A stretch of DNA of 14,674 nucleotides from Owenweeksia sp. TMED14 (GCA_002167805.1 NHBT01000023.1:118423-133096), one strand, 5' to 3'; shown: positions 1 to 8,352, counted from the first letter of the stretch. The notes: a model not told the origin generated them from the sequence alone. Program-made: numbers and translations.

Positions 1-1
1 C

Positions 2-481
2 CCGGATGAGGCCATGTCTTATCTAAGTGATTTTGATCCATTAAAAACTGCAATTTTTGAAGCAGATTTTATCAAAAAAGAAGATGCCGAGCAATGGATA
101 AAGTTCATATCAAGCGAAAGTGACTCCATAGAAACATCATTTATCGAGCTAAAAAGTTATTCTCCAAACAAGATGGTTTATTCTGTATCAAATTTAGAGA
201 AAGACCAACTTGCAGTATTTTCTGAAATATATTATGCGGCTCCAAATCAAGAATGGACTGCTTTTGCAGATGGCGAGCCAATCGATATCATGAGATCTAA
301 TTATATCTTAAGATCTGCTGTAGTTCCGAAAGATACAAAAGAACTCATATTTACTTTTGAACCAAAAACCTACAAAATCGGAGAAAAAGTGAATTTAGGA
401 TTCAGCATATTACTATTTGTCTGCATTGGGTTTGCTGGCTTTAAAGAATTTCAGAATTCAAAACAGGAAATAAAGGAATAA
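2..481 (+). CDS. YfhO-family membrane protein, C-terminal fragment (5' end outside window)
   Basis: The frame is open to the left edge, so this is the 3' end of a longer gene; the ATG at 14 is internal, not the start. What remains is an extracytoplasmic beta-rich stretch, with a tryptophan and 'DG' turn in the segment WTAFADGEP and a later FEPKTYKIG motif, followed by one hydrophobic helix (NLGFSILLFVCIGFAGF) and a short charged tail. This ending is characteristic of the large multi-membrane YfhO-like proteins of Bacteroidota, in which many transmembrane helices precede a periplasmic domain and a last helix. Family members are thought to act in glycosylation of cell-surface polymers; the exact substrate cannot be told here. 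It lies 7 bases upstream of a glycosyltransferase gene on the same strand, which fits a surface-glycan role. The family call is from recognition of the C-terminal pattern only. Confidence 0.75.
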   Translation, partial: PDEAMSYLSDFDPLKTAIFEADFIKKEDAEQWIKFISSESDSIETSFIELKSYSPNKMVYSVSNLEKDQLAVFSEIYYAAPNQEWTAFADGEPIDIMRSNYILRSAVVPKDTKELIFTFEPKTYKIGEKVNLGFSILLFVCIGFAGFKEFQNSKQEIKE

Positions 482-488
482 AATTTTG

Positions 489-1790
489 ATGCGCCTACTT
501 GTAATAACATATTATTGGCCTCCTGCCGGTGGTCCTAGTGTTCAAAGATGGCTCAAAACCTCTCATGAACTTCAAAAAATTGGTGCTGAAATCGAAATTT
601 TAACGGTAGATCAAAAATTTGCCACATATCCCTTGATAGACAACTCATTGATCGAGGAAACTAATAATTTAAAAGTTCATAAGACCTTTTCACCAAATTG
701 GTTTAAAATATATCAACTATTAACCAAAAGAAAAGAAATACCATTTAGTGGTTTTGCAAATCAAGCAGGCACCCCAGGGCCCATTCAGAAAATATCTCGA
801 ATAATTCGAGGAAATTTTTTTCTACCTGATCCAAGAAGAAGCTGGAATCGATATGCAATTAAAAAGGCTATTAAACTTCATAAATCGGAAGCATTTGACG
901 CAATTATCACGACAGGCCCGCCACATTCATCTCACCTTATTGGGAAAAGTCTAAAAAAGAAAATGGTATTTTCTTGGTACGCAGATTTTAGGGATCCGTG
1001 GACAGACATATATTATTACGAACAATTTTATCCCTCTTTTATTGCAAGATGGTATGACAAGGCACTCGAAAAAAGTGTAATTAAAAATGCAGATGGTTTG
1101 TTTGCTGTTAGTCGAGACCTGATAAGAATATTGAAAAATAAGGCCCCGAATATTGATCCTAAAAAGTTCTTAGAAATACCTAATGGTTATGATCCAAATG
1201 ATTTTTCCTCAACGAAAAGGAAAATTAAAAACGAAAGTTATACTATGGTTTATACCGGTACTTTAACACTAGATTACCCTATTCAGTCATTGTATAAGTC
1301 TCTCAGAAAAATTATAGAAAAACCAAATAATCATTTAACACTTAAAATTGCAGGAAGACCAGCTAAAGAATGTATAGATTACTTATCCGAAATGGATAAA
1401 CAATTCGAGAACTTCGAATTTATTTATTTAGGATATCTATCGCATAAGAAGTCTGTTCAACTATTAGAATCGGCAGATTGTTTGTTACTATTAATTCCAA
1501 ATATCAAAGAAAACAAAGGGATATTAACCGGAAAAATATTTGAATATATTGGGAGCGGAAAGGTCATCTGGGGATTTGGTCCAGAAAAAGGAGATGCTCA
1601 AGAAATTTTGACTGATTGCAATGCGGGGAGCATTTTTGAAGACTATGAAAGTGCAACTGATACATTACAAAAGTATATCAACGAAGATACCACAGGAGCA
1701 AACCTCGAAAATAGAGAGAAATATACGAGGGCAGAGCTCGCCAAAATGATTCTAAGCAGAATTATAAAAGATTCAGAGAAGAAAGGATAA
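489..1790 (+). CDS. GT-B fold glycosyltransferase (family 4-like)
   Basis: A cytoplasmic sugar transferase of 433 residues, the usual size for GT4-type enzymes. The N-terminus (MRLLVITYYWPPAGGPSVQR) is the typical acceptor-domain opening with a Gly-rich loop. Further marks are a GPPHSSH segment near 143-149, ADFRDPW near 165-171, NGYD near 232-235, and a C-terminal donor-binding region TGKIFEYIGSGK at about 347-358, followed by a conserved-looking GPEKGDAQEI stretch. No membrane helix is evident. An in-frame TTG lies one codon earlier at 486, but ATG at 489 is preferred because it is the stronger codon and gives the standard N-terminus. The gene starts 7 bases after the YfhO-like gene and is probably cotranscribed with it, suggesting assembly of exopolysaccharide, O-antigen or another surface glycan. 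Donor and acceptor sugars are unknown. Its stop codon is 7 bases from the convergent carB stop, with no terminator hairpin between them. Confidence 0.9.
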   Translation: MRLLVITYYWPPAGGPSVQRWLKTSHELQKIGAEIEILTVDQKFATYPLIDNSLIEETNNLKVHKTFSPNWFKIYQLLTKRKEIPFSGFANQAGTPGPIQKISRIIRGNFFLPDPRRSWNRYAIKKAIKLHKSEAFDAIITTGPPHSSHLIGKSLKKKMVFSWYADFRDPWTDIYYYEQFYPSFIARWYDKALEKSVIKNADGLFAVSRDLIRILKNKAPNIDPKKFLEIPNGYDPNDFSSTKRKIKNESYTMVYTGTLTLDYPIQSLYKSLRKIIEKPNNHLTLKIAGRPAKECIDYLSEMDKQFENFEFIYLGYLSHKKSVQLLESADCLLLLIPNIKENKGILTGKIFEYIGSGKVIWGFGPEKGDAQEILTDCNAGSIFEDYESATDTLQKYINEDTTGANLENREKYTRAELAKMILSRIIKDSEKKG

Positions 1791-1797
1791 AGTCATT

Positions 1798-4647
1798 CTA
1801 CTTTGACAGATAATAATTTCTTTCCGAATAAAGTTTTTGAAATAGGGGATCATTTAAATTTTGAATAAAATAAATTGCCTCACCCGTGGATTTCATTTGT
1901 GGTCCCAAAGTTTTATTAACACCTGGAAATTTATGAAAACTAAATACTGGAACTTTTATTGCCCACCCTGAATATTTTGGATTAAATTTCAAATCACTAA
2001 CCCTCTTTTCGCCAAGCATAACTTTAACTGCAGAGTTAACATAAGGTTCCCCGTATGCTTTACAGATAAATGGAACTGTTCTTGAAGCACGGGGATTTGC
2101 CTCAATGATAAAAACCTTTTCATTTTTGATAGCAAATTGAATATTGATAAGACCAACTGTATTCAAACCTTTAGCAATTGTTTTAGTATGGTCTATTATT
2201 TGTTGAATCACCAAATCACCAAGATTAAATGGAGGTAATGTTGCATTAGAATCGCCTGAATGGACCCCACAAGGTTCAATATGTTCCATAATCCCGATGA
2301 TATAAACATCATTACCATCACAAATAGCATCTGCCTCTGCCTCTATGGCTCCATCTAAATAATGATCTAGAAGAACTCTATTACCAGGAAAGTTTTTAAA
2401 TAATTCTACTACATGAGTTTCCAATTCATCATCATTTATGACAATTTTCATTCCTTGACCACCCAAGACATATGATGGTCTTACCAAAATTGGATAACCA
2501 AGTTTTGACGCTACTTCGCGAGCTTCATCAGCATGAGTTATAACATCAAAATCTGGATAAGGTATCTCGTATTCTTTAAGTTTTGTGGAAAATCTTCCAC
2601 GGTCCTCAGCAAGATCTAGACTCTGATAATCTGTCCCAATAATTGGTATTCCATATCTCTCTAATTTTTCAGCCAGCTTTAAGGCCGTTTGTCCACCTAA
2701 TTGAACAATTACTCCTTTTGGTTTTTCATTTCGAATAATATCATAAATATGTTCCCAAAATACCGGTTCAAAATATAGTTTATCTGCAGTATCGAAATCC
2801 GTAGAAACAGTTTCAGGATTGCAATTAATCATAATTGTTTCATACCCACATTCTTTTGCAGCGAGCACGCCATGGACACATGAATAGTCAAATTCTATAC
2901 CTTGTCCAATTCTATTGGGTCCGCTTCCTAAAACAATAATTTTTTCCTTATCACTTACAACTGACTCACTCTCTGCTATGGAATCACTTTGCGAAGTTTC
3001 AACTTGAAGTTCAAACGTACTGTAGTAATATGGTGTTTCAGCTTTAAATTCTGCTGCACAAGTATCAACAAGTTTCCAAACTCTTTCAATACCCATGGAA
3101 ATTCGTTTGTTATGAATTTCCGATTCAACACATTTCGTCATATGAGCAATCTGACGATCAGCAAAACCTTTCATTTTTGCCTTCAGTAATAAATCAAAAG
3201 AAATAGAATCCAGGCTTTGATTTTCTAATTCTTTTTGAGTCTGAACAAGTTCTTCAAACTGCTTTAAAAACCAAATATCAATTTTAGTGATATCATGTAT
3301 TTTCAATATGGGAATCCCCATTTGAATTGCATCATAAATAACGAAAACTCGATCCCATGAGGCATTCTTAAGCTTATCTAATATTATTTCTTGATTGAGA
3401 AGTCCCTTGCCATCCGCTCCAAGACCATTCCTTCTTATCTCCAATGACTGAGCTGCTTTATGTATTGCCTCCTGAAAACTCCTTCCAATCCCCATGACTT
3501 CACCAACAGACTTCATCTGGAGCCCTAAACGTCTGTCTGCACCTTCGAACTTATCAAAATTCCACCTGGGTATTTTAACTATTACATAATCCAAAGTAGG
3601 TTCAAAATATGCTGTTGTTGTCTTTGTGATTTGATTATTCAGTTCGTCCAATGTGTAACCTATTGCTAATTTGGAAGCAACTTTTGCAATTGGATATCCA
3701 GTAGCTTTAGATGCAAGGGCCGAAGATCTAGAAACTCTAGGATTTATTTCAATTGCAACAATTTTCTCTTCTTCATCTGGAGAAACTGCAAATTGCACAT
3801 TGCAACCGCCAGCAAATTTTCCAATTGATCTCATCATATAAATTGCCATATCGCGCATTCTTTGATATGCGGAATCACTCAAAGTCATGGCTGGAGCAAC
3901 AGTTATCGAATCCCCGGTATGAATTCCCATTGGATCCATATTCTCAATAGAGCAGATAATTATGACATTATCGTTGTCATCCCTGAGTAATTCAAGTTCA
4001 AACTCTTTCCAGCCCAACAAAGCTTTATCAATTACCACTTCATGTATCGGGCTAATTTCAAGTCCTCGCTGAAGAGCGTCATCAAACTCATCCTTATTCC
4101 AAACAAAAGAAGCCCCACTCCCGCCAAGAGTAAAAGAAGCTCTAACACACAATGGGAAACCAAACTCTTGAGCTATTTCTTTACCTTTTAAATAACTCGT
4201 AGCAATTTTTGCTGGAGCCATGGGTATATCTATTTCCGTCATCAGATCTTTGAATTTTTCACGATCCTCGGTAATATTAATTGCATCTATATCAACACCG
4301 ATAATTTCGACATTAAAGTCTTGCCATATTCCTTGTTTGTCTGCCTCAATACATAAATTCAAAGCCGTTTGACCACCCATGGTCGGGAGGACAGCGTCAA
4401 TTTTTCTTTCTTCCAATATTTTTTTTAATGAGCTAACCTCTAGAGGTAACAAATAAATATGATCTGCAACAACTTCATCTGTCATAATTGTTGCTGGATT
4501 AGAGTTAATTAAAGAAACTTCTATTCCCTCTTCTCTCAGAGATCTTGACGCTTGGGATCCAGCGTAATCAAATTCGCAGGCCTGACCAATTACAATTGGA
4601 CCGCTTCCTATAATTAAAACTGACTGAATCTTTGTGTTTCTTGGCAT
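1798..4647 (-). CDS. carB: carbamoyl-phosphate synthase large subunit, short form without the allosteric domain
   Basis: Makes carbamoyl phosphate from bicarbonate, two ATP and ammonia delivered by the CarA glutaminase subunit, feeding pyrimidine and arginine synthesis. Two homologous ATP-grasp halves are seen. The first (about 1-400) has GSGPIVIGQACEFDYAG at 14-30, NSNPATIMTD at 48-57, GGSG at 175-178 and EINPRVSRSS at 300-309. A helical oligomerisation-like region covers about 420-540. The second half (about 568-930) repeats the marks: GSGPNRIGQGIEFDY at 574-588, NCNPETVSTD, RPSYVLGGQGM at 723-733 and EANPRASRTVPF at 849-860. The protein stops at 949 residues, soon after KSTGEA (919-924). 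Full-length homologues such as E. coli CarB have about 1070 residues and end in an MGS-like domain that binds UMP and ornithine; that domain is absent here. I recall a length near 950 in other flavobacteria, so this is probably lineage-typical. carA is not in the window. A weak promoter-like box (GATTTTTG, minus strand, 4666-4673) lies 18 bases before the ATG; read-through from rpmH is the alternative. Confidence 0.97.
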   Translation of the reverse strand: MPRNTKIQSVLIIGSGPIVIGQACEFDYAGSQASRSLREEGIEVSLINSNPATIMTDEVVADHIYLLPLEVSSLKKILEERKIDAVLPTMGGQTALNLCIEADKQGIWQDFNVEIIGVDIDAINITEDREKFKDLMTEIDIPMAPAKIATSYLKGKEIAQEFGFPLCVRASFTLGGSGASFVWNKDEFDDALQRGLEISPIHEVVIDKALLGWKEFELELLRDDNDNVIIICSIENMDPMGIHTGDSITVAPAMTLSDSAYQRMRDMAIYMMRSIGKFAGGCNVQFAVSPDEEEKIVAIEINPRVSRSSALASKATGYPIAKVASKLAIGYTLDELNNQITKTTTAYFEPTLDYVIVKIPRWNFDKFEGADRRLGLQMKSVGEVMGIGRSFQEAIHKAAQSLEIRRNGLGADGKGLLNQEIILDKLKNASWDRVFVIYDAIQMGIPILKIHDITKIDIWFLKQFEELVQTQKELENQSLDSISFDLLLKAKMKGFADRQIAHMTKCVESEIHNKRISMGIERVWKLVDTCAAEFKAETPYYYSTFELQVETSQSDSIAESESVVSDKEKIIVLGSGPNRIGQGIEFDYSCVHGVLAAKECGYETIMINCNPETVSTDFDTADKLYFEPVFWEHIYDIIRNEKPKGVIVQLGGQTALKLAEKLERYGIPIIGTDYQSLDLAEDRGRFSTKLKEYEIPYPDFDVITHADEAREVASKLGYPILVRPSYVLGGQGMKIVINDDELETHVVELFKNFPGNRVLLDHYLDGAIEAEADAICDGNDVYIIGIMEHIEPCGVHSGDSNATLPPFNLGDLVIQQIIDHTKTIAKGLNTVGLINIQFAIKNEKVFIIEANPRASRTVPFICKAYGEPYVNSAVKVMLGEKRVSDLKFNPKYSGWAIKVPVFSFHKFPGVNKTLGPQMKSTGEAIYFIQNLNDPLFQKLYSERNYYLSK

Positions 4648-4688
4648 GACATGGATATTTTAATTCAAAAATCGGTACAAATTAGAAT

Positions 4689-4721
4689 AAAAAAAAAGGT
4701 GTTGATAAATCAACACCTTTT
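4689..4721 (-). terminator. rho-independent terminator of rpmH
   Basis: A perfect inverted repeat pairs 4698-4706 (GGTGTTGAT) with 4709-4717 (ATCAACACC), extended by four A-T pairs on each side (4694-4697 with 4718-4721). Read on the minus strand, the hairpin is followed by nine T residues (complement of 4689-4697), the classic intrinsic terminator layout, placed 21 bases after the rpmH stop. The plus strand also has T-rich sequence after the hairpin, but no gene ends there on that strand. It isolates rpmH from carB, which then needs its own promoter or partial read-through. Confidence 0.9.
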
Positions 4722-4742
4722 CTATATTTTTTTTTAAACGCA

Positions 4743-4901
4743 TTAGCCTTTATGATTGCTTTCATCTGAAACAGTTAGGCTTTTTCGACCTCTAACTCTT
4801 CTTTGAGCTAAGACTCTACGTCCATTAGCTGAAGCCATGCGCTCACGAAAGCCATGTTTATTCTTACGCTTTCTTTTGGAAGGTTGATATGTTCTTTTCA
4901 T
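4743..4901 (-). CDS. rpmH: 50S ribosomal protein L34
   Basis: A 52-residue, strongly basic protein beginning [20 protein letters not shown], with the central [15 protein letters not shown] and RGRKSLT segments. This is the whole L34 family pattern with the slightly long C-terminal tail (SDESNHKG) seen in Bacteroidota. L34 is a small component of the large ribosomal subunit that binds 23S rRNA. The start is fixed by the invariant MKRTxQPS opening. Unlike in many bacteria, no rnpA (RNase P protein) follows; a strong terminator comes 21 bases after the stop, so the gene looks monocistronic. A good Bacteroidota-type -7 box lies 21 bases upstream of the ATG. Confidence 0.98.
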   Translation of the reverse strand: MKRTYQPSKRKRKNKHGFRERMASANGRRVLAQRRVRGRKSLTVSDESNHKG

Positions 4902-4922
4902 TTTCAGTACTTAATCGGTCGG

Positions 4923-4953
4923 CAAATATATTTCAATTTTTTCAACTTACACA
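4923..4953 (-). promoter_or_regulatory. predicted rpmH promoter (Bacteroidota sigma-A type)
   Basis: On the minus strand, TATATTTG (complement of 4923-4930) matches the Bacteroidota -7 consensus TAnnTTTG exactly. TGTG (complement of 4950-4953) lies 19 bases upstream and matches the -33 TTTG in three of four positions. The predicted transcript start is a few bases downstream, leaving a leader of roughly 15-20 bases before the rpmH ATG. The motif match is seen directly; promoter activity is inferred. Confidence 0.55.
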
Positions 4954-4965
4954 TAATGATATGAA

Positions 4966-4973
4966 TATCTTTG
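4966..4973 (+). promoter_or_regulatory. predicted -7 promoter box of the SDR-oxygenase-ABC operon
   Basis: TATCTTTG is an exact match to TAnnTTTG and ends only 4 bases before the ATG at 4978. If functional, transcription would begin at or next to the start codon, giving a leaderless or nearly leaderless mRNA. No good -33 TTTG is found at the expected distance (TTCA at 4941-4944 is only a weak candidate). It is divergent from the rpmH promoter inside the same 76-base intergenic stretch (4902-4977). Confidence 0.4.
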
Positions 4974-4977
4974 AAAA

Positions 4978-5766
4978 ATGAATAGAGTAGTTTGGATTAC
5001 GGGGGGATCTTCAGGTATTGGAGCTGCACTAGTCAAAAAATATAGTGATTCCGGCTACTATGTAATTGCGACGGCGCGCTCAAAAGGTCAATTAGAAAAA
5101 GTTGCTTCTTCCTCGAATTACCCTGAGAATATAAAAATTTTTCCTGCTGACCTTGAAAAAGTGAATGAATTATCAAAAATTATCCAATCTGTTTGGAATA
5201 TTTTCGACGGAATTGATCTAGTCATATTGAATGCTGGGGTTGGTCAATGGGGTGAGGTAAAAGATACTGAAATGAATGTCGAAAGGAAAATATTTGAACT
5301 TAATTTTTGGTCACCTGTTCAAAGTATAAAACTTCTTATTCCAAAAATGGAAAATAAAGGTTCTGGTACAATTATTTGCGTTGGCAGTATTGCAAGTCAA
5401 TTTGGACAAGCTAAACTTGCAGCTTATTCTGCAAGTAAATCAGCTTTAACCCTTTACTTAGAATCCCTAAAGGAAGAACTGCGTTATTCCAAAGTCAAAG
5501 TTAAATTAGTAAGCCCAGGCAATATTAAAACGAGCATCATGAAATCGGCTTTAACCCACAATGGTAAAAAGCTAAATAAAGTAGGACGAGCACAGGAAAA
5601 AGGAATGACAACCCAAAAACTTGCAAAAAAAATATTCAAGTTTGAAAAACAAGAAAAATTTCACAAATTTTTTACAGGTATCGAGGGTTTAGCTGTTCTT
5701 TTGCATAAATTTTCTCCAAAACTTTTTTATTGCATCTATCGCAATCTATCACGTAGAAAAAAATGA
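4978..5766 (+). CDS. classical short-chain dehydrogenase/reductase (SDR)
   Basis: A 262-residue NAD(P)-dependent oxidoreductase with a Rossmann fold. The cofactor loop TGGSSGIG is at 8-15 and NAG at 85-87. The catalytic tetrad looks complete: Asn109 (in ELNFW), Ser137 (in VGSIAS), Tyr150 and Lys154 (YSASK), followed by the SPGNIKT loop near 179-185. An Arg-containing ATARS motif after the second beta strand (31-35) suggests, but does not prove, NADPH preference. The C-terminal 35 residues are hydrophobic and then basic (HKFSPKLFYCIYRNLSRRKK), which could hold the enzyme at the membrane or on a lipid-like substrate. The substrate cannot be inferred. It is the first gene of a tight operon: its TGA overlaps the ATG of the 2-oxoglutarate oxygenase by 4 bases (ATGA), implying translational coupling. 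No Shine-Dalgarno sequence is seen; the start is preceded by an A-rich stretch. Confidence 0.93.
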   Translation: MNRVVWITGGSSGIGAALVKKYSDSGYYVIATARSKGQLEKVASSSNYPENIKIFPADLEKVNELSKIIQSVWNIFDGIDLVILNAGVGQWGEVKDTEMNVERKIFELNFWSPVQSIKLLIPKMENKGSGTIICVGSIASQFGQAKLAAYSASKSALTLYLESLKEELRYSKVKVKLVSPGNIKTSIMKSALTHNGKKLNKVGRAQEKGMTTQKLAKKIFKFEKQEKFHKFFTGIEGLAVLLHKFSPKLFYCIYRNLSRRKK

Positions 5767-6566
5767 AGATCAATTCAAAATACATAAAATCAATATCCAA
5801 ACTATCACAATACTTCAGAGATCAATCACCCTGTAAATTTGTTGTTTTAGATGACTTTTTAGATAAAGAGATTGCAGACCAATTATTCTCTAGTTTTCCT
5901 GCACTAGATTCTCTCAAAGTAAAAAGAAAAAGTCTTAATGAAAATAAAGTCGAAGATTATCATTTTGAACGATGGGATCCAGTTTTTTCTGAAGTAAGAG
6001 ATCTGATACAATCAAATGATTTTTTAAATTGGATGTCCGAGCTGACTGGCATTTCAGGTCTTGTGACACCCGACAATTCTCTTGGTTCGGGTATTCACCA
6101 GGGAGGTCATGGTAGTTTCGTAGATATACATATCGATGTGAATTTTGACCCAAAATCTGAAATGTGGCGAAGAATTAATCTACTGATTTATCTCAATAAG
6201 AATTGGAAAAAAGATTATGGTGGAAATTTAGAATTATGGAGTCCAGACATGAGGGAATGTAATCATTCGATTGCACCCTTATTTAATAGGGCAGTTATAT
6301 TTCTTACTGACGAAAATAGCCCTCATGGTTATAAAGCCATAAACATTCCTGAAGGAGAAAGTCGAAAAAGCTTTTATGCATATTACTACACAGAAATTGA
6401 TGAGAACTTCAAGTATAGCGATTCAAAGTTTGTTTCAAGACCTGACGATAAATTCTTGAAAAGGGTTGCTACAAAACTCAAAGAATCGATTAAAATTGAA
6501 ACTAAAAGACTCCTAAAAAAAATGGGGTTGAAATCGTTAGACTTTCAAGACAAGAACAAAAAATAA
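5763..6566 (+). CDS. 2-oxoglutarate/Fe(II)-dependent oxygenase, prolyl-4-hydroxylase-like
   Basis: A 267-residue non-haem iron oxygenase that would couple decarboxylation of 2-oxoglutarate to hydroxylation of an unknown substrate. The iron-binding facial triad is visible as His123-x-Asp125 (VDIHIDVNF) and His188 (SPHGY). Arg201 (in ESRKSFYAYYY), 13 residues later, is placed to hold the 2-oxoglutarate carboxylate. The NLLIYLNKNW and YGGNLELW stretches are typical double-stranded beta-helix core strands. After the core, residues 222-267 form a Lys/Arg-rich tail that may be a basic amphipathic helix. The gene overlaps the upstream SDR by 4 bases and is followed after one base by an ABC exporter, so all three are probably made together. 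Related enzymes occur in glycan, lipid and natural-product tailoring; which applies here is not visible. Confidence 0.88.
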   Translation: MKINSKYIKSISKLSQYFRDQSPCKFVVLDDFLDKEIADQLFSSFPALDSLKVKRKSLNENKVEDYHFERWDPVFSEVRDLIQSNDFLNWMSELTGISGLVTPDNSLGSGIHQGGHGSFVDIHIDVNFDPKSEMWRRINLLIYLNKNWKKDYGGNLELWSPDMRECNHSIAPLFNRAVIFLTDENSPHGYKAINIPEGESRKSFYAYYYTEIDENFKYSDSKFVSRPDDKFLKRVATKLKESIKIETKRLLKKMGLKSLDFQDKNKK

Positions 6567-6567
6567 G

Positions 6568-8352
6568 GTGGCTAAATCCTTTGGCCCAAATACCCTAAAA
6601 AGAAAAATCTCATGGCATGCCATTAAGGGAATTGCCAGGATGTACTTGTATATCAAACCATTTCAATCTCAATTCATGATCGGAATGGTTTTCTTAATTT
6701 TATCCTCACTCACAGCTCTGGCTTTTCCTACATTCTTAGGAGATCTAGTAGATGCAGCTCAAAGTTCACCAGAGAAAATTGACAAAATTGCATTGAACCT
6801 CGGCCTTTTACTGCTTACTCAAGCCGTATTTAGCTTTTTTCGAATTCTTTTTTTTGAGAGGGTAGCACAAAAGTCACTATCATCTTTGCGTCAAGCAATG
6901 TATAGTCATTTAATTGACTTACCTATGAATTTTTTTCATAGCAAAAGGGTTGGTGAATTAACAAATAGATTACAATCCGACATTGGGGTTTTACAAGAGA
7001 CATTTACCAGTACACTTGCAGAATTCATAAGACAAATAGTAATAATCTCAGGAGGGGTAATACTATTGGCCTACACATCAGTAAAATTAACCCTCTTTAT
7101 GTTAGCTGTTTTGCCTTTTGTTATTATCCTAGCAATAATTTTTGGCACTAAAATTCGTAAGTTTTCAAAATCTGTTCAAGATGCATCCGCCTCGAGTAAT
7201 GTAATTGTTGAGCAAAGCTTGTCCGCTATTGCCACAGTTAAGGCTTTTACGAATGAAAACAGCGAACGTAAAAAGTATGAAAAATCCACAGATAAAGTTG
7301 CTCATTTAGCTATATCTGCTGGAATTCTCAGAGGTGGTTTTGCCAGTTTTTTAATTTTAGGACTATTTGGAGCATTAGTCTTAGTCGTTTGGAAAGGAAC
7401 TAGCCTAATTTCTTCGGGTGAATTAGACCCTGGTCAACTCTTTAGTTTTGTCATCTATTCTGGTTTTATTGGCGGTTCAATGGGGGGAATCGCCGATGTA
7501 TACGGTCGCCTTCAAAAAGCCATTGGAGCTACGGAGGGAATTGTAAATATCCTTGAAGAAAAAATTGAAGAAAACAGTAGCAATAAAAATTTAGATATTG
7601 ATATAAGAAATCAAAAATCACCGATTATTTCTTTTCAAAATGTAGATTTTGCATACACCTCCAGGTCAGATTTATTGGTTCTTCAGTCCCTGAACCTCGA
7701 TGTATTGCCTGGTGATCAACTAGCGATTGTTGGGCCAAGTGGTGCAGGAAAATCAACAATAATGCAACTCTTACTAAGGTTTCAAGTGCCAACAAGTGGA
7801 GAAATCTATTTTTTTGGAGAAAAATCTTCTAGCTATTCAAAGAACTTTATCAGAAAACAAATGGGCTGGGTTCCTCAAGATGTGATTTTATTTGGGCAAA
7901 GTATTCGGGAAAATATTCTATACGGAAATATAAAATCAACAGAAGACGATTTAATGTCTGCGGTAAAAGAATCAAACTCTTTTGAGTTTATCGATAAGTT
8001 TCCTAACGGATTAGACACTGAAATAGGAGAAAGAGGGGTTCAATTAAGTGGTGGCCAACGTCAGCGAATTGCAATTGCAAGAGCAATGTTAAAAGATCCT
8101 CAGGTTCTGTTACTTGATGAAGCTACATCATCATTAGATGCCGAAAATGAATCTGTAGTTCAAGAGGCTTTGGATAGATTGATGAAAAATAAGACGAGCG
8201 TAATCATTGCACATAGATTGTCAACTGTAAGAAATGCAAATAAAATTGCTTTTCTAAATAAAGGAAGAGTTTTGGAATTGGGAAGTCATGAAGAACTAAT
8301 GAATCTATCAAGTGGTTCTTACAAGAAATTCGTAAAGCAACAATTGCACTAG
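6568..8352 (+). CDS. ABC exporter, fused transmembrane and ATPase domains (MsbA/BmrA type)
   Basis: A 594-residue half-transporter expected to work as a homodimer in the inner membrane. The N-terminal ABC transmembrane domain (about 30-325) has hydrophobic helices near 35-60, 76-96, 150-192 and 255-310. The C-terminal nucleotide-binding domain carries Walker A GPSGAGKST (389-397), the Q-loop WVPQD (434-438), the exporter-type GERG loop (487-490), signature LSGGQ (493-497), Walker B LLLDEAT with Glu518, and the H-loop His549. All catalytic residues are present. It begins at GTG one base after the oxygenase stop; this start gives the expected MAKSFGP-type N-terminus. Substrate is not predictable: lipid flipping is common in the family, but the operon with SDR and oxygenase genes leaves export of a tailored small molecule or lipid open. 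No terminator hairpin follows the gene. Confidence 0.95.
   Translation: MAKSFGPNTLKRKISWHAIKGIARMYLYIKPFQSQFMIGMVFLILSSLTALAFPTFLGDLVDAAQSSPEKIDKIALNLGLLLLTQAVFSFFRILFFERVAQKSLSSLRQAMYSHLIDLPMNFFHSKRVGELTNRLQSDIGVLQETFTSTLAEFIRQIVIISGGVILLAYTSVKLTLFMLAVLPFVIILAIIFGTKIRKFSKSVQDASASSNVIVEQSLSAIATVKAFTNENSERKKYEKSTDKVAHLAISAGILRGGFASFLILGLFGALVLVVWKGTSLISSGELDPGQLFSFVIYSGFIGGSMGGIADVYGRLQKAIGATEGIVNILEEKIEENSSNKNLDIDIRNQKSPIISFQNVDFAYTSRSDLLVLQSLNLDVLPGDQLAIVGPSGAGKSTIMQLLLRFQVPTSGEIYFFGEKSSSYSKNFIRKQMGWVPQDVILFGQSIRENILYGNIKSTEDDLMSAVKESNSFEFIDKFPNGLDTEIGERGVQLSGGQRQRIAIARAMLKDPQVLLLDEATSSLDAENESVVQEALDRLMKNKTSVIIAHRLSTVRNANKIAFLNKGRVLELGSHEELMNLSSGSYKKFVKQQLH

Noticed and set aside
14..16. ATG as the start of a small 155-residue protein.
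   Set aside because: The frame is open to the window edge and the content matches the C-terminal end of a much larger membrane protein, so this is an internal methionine.
486..488. TTG as the start of the glycosyltransferase gene.
   Set aside because: The very next codon is ATG and gives the standard N-terminus for the family; a TTG start adds only one residue.
2989..3950. Open frames on the plus strand inside carB (for example 2989-3189 and 3753-3950), and similar ones opposite the oxygenase and mutase genes.
   Set aside because: They lie within clearly conserved coding sequence on the other strand, are short, and their products show no recognisable domain.
4698..4717. The rpmH-carB hairpin as a riboswitch or attenuator for carB.
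   Set aside because: It is a simple perfect hairpin followed by a T tract, with no alternative pairing partner or leader peptide seen; it fits an ordinary rpmH terminator.
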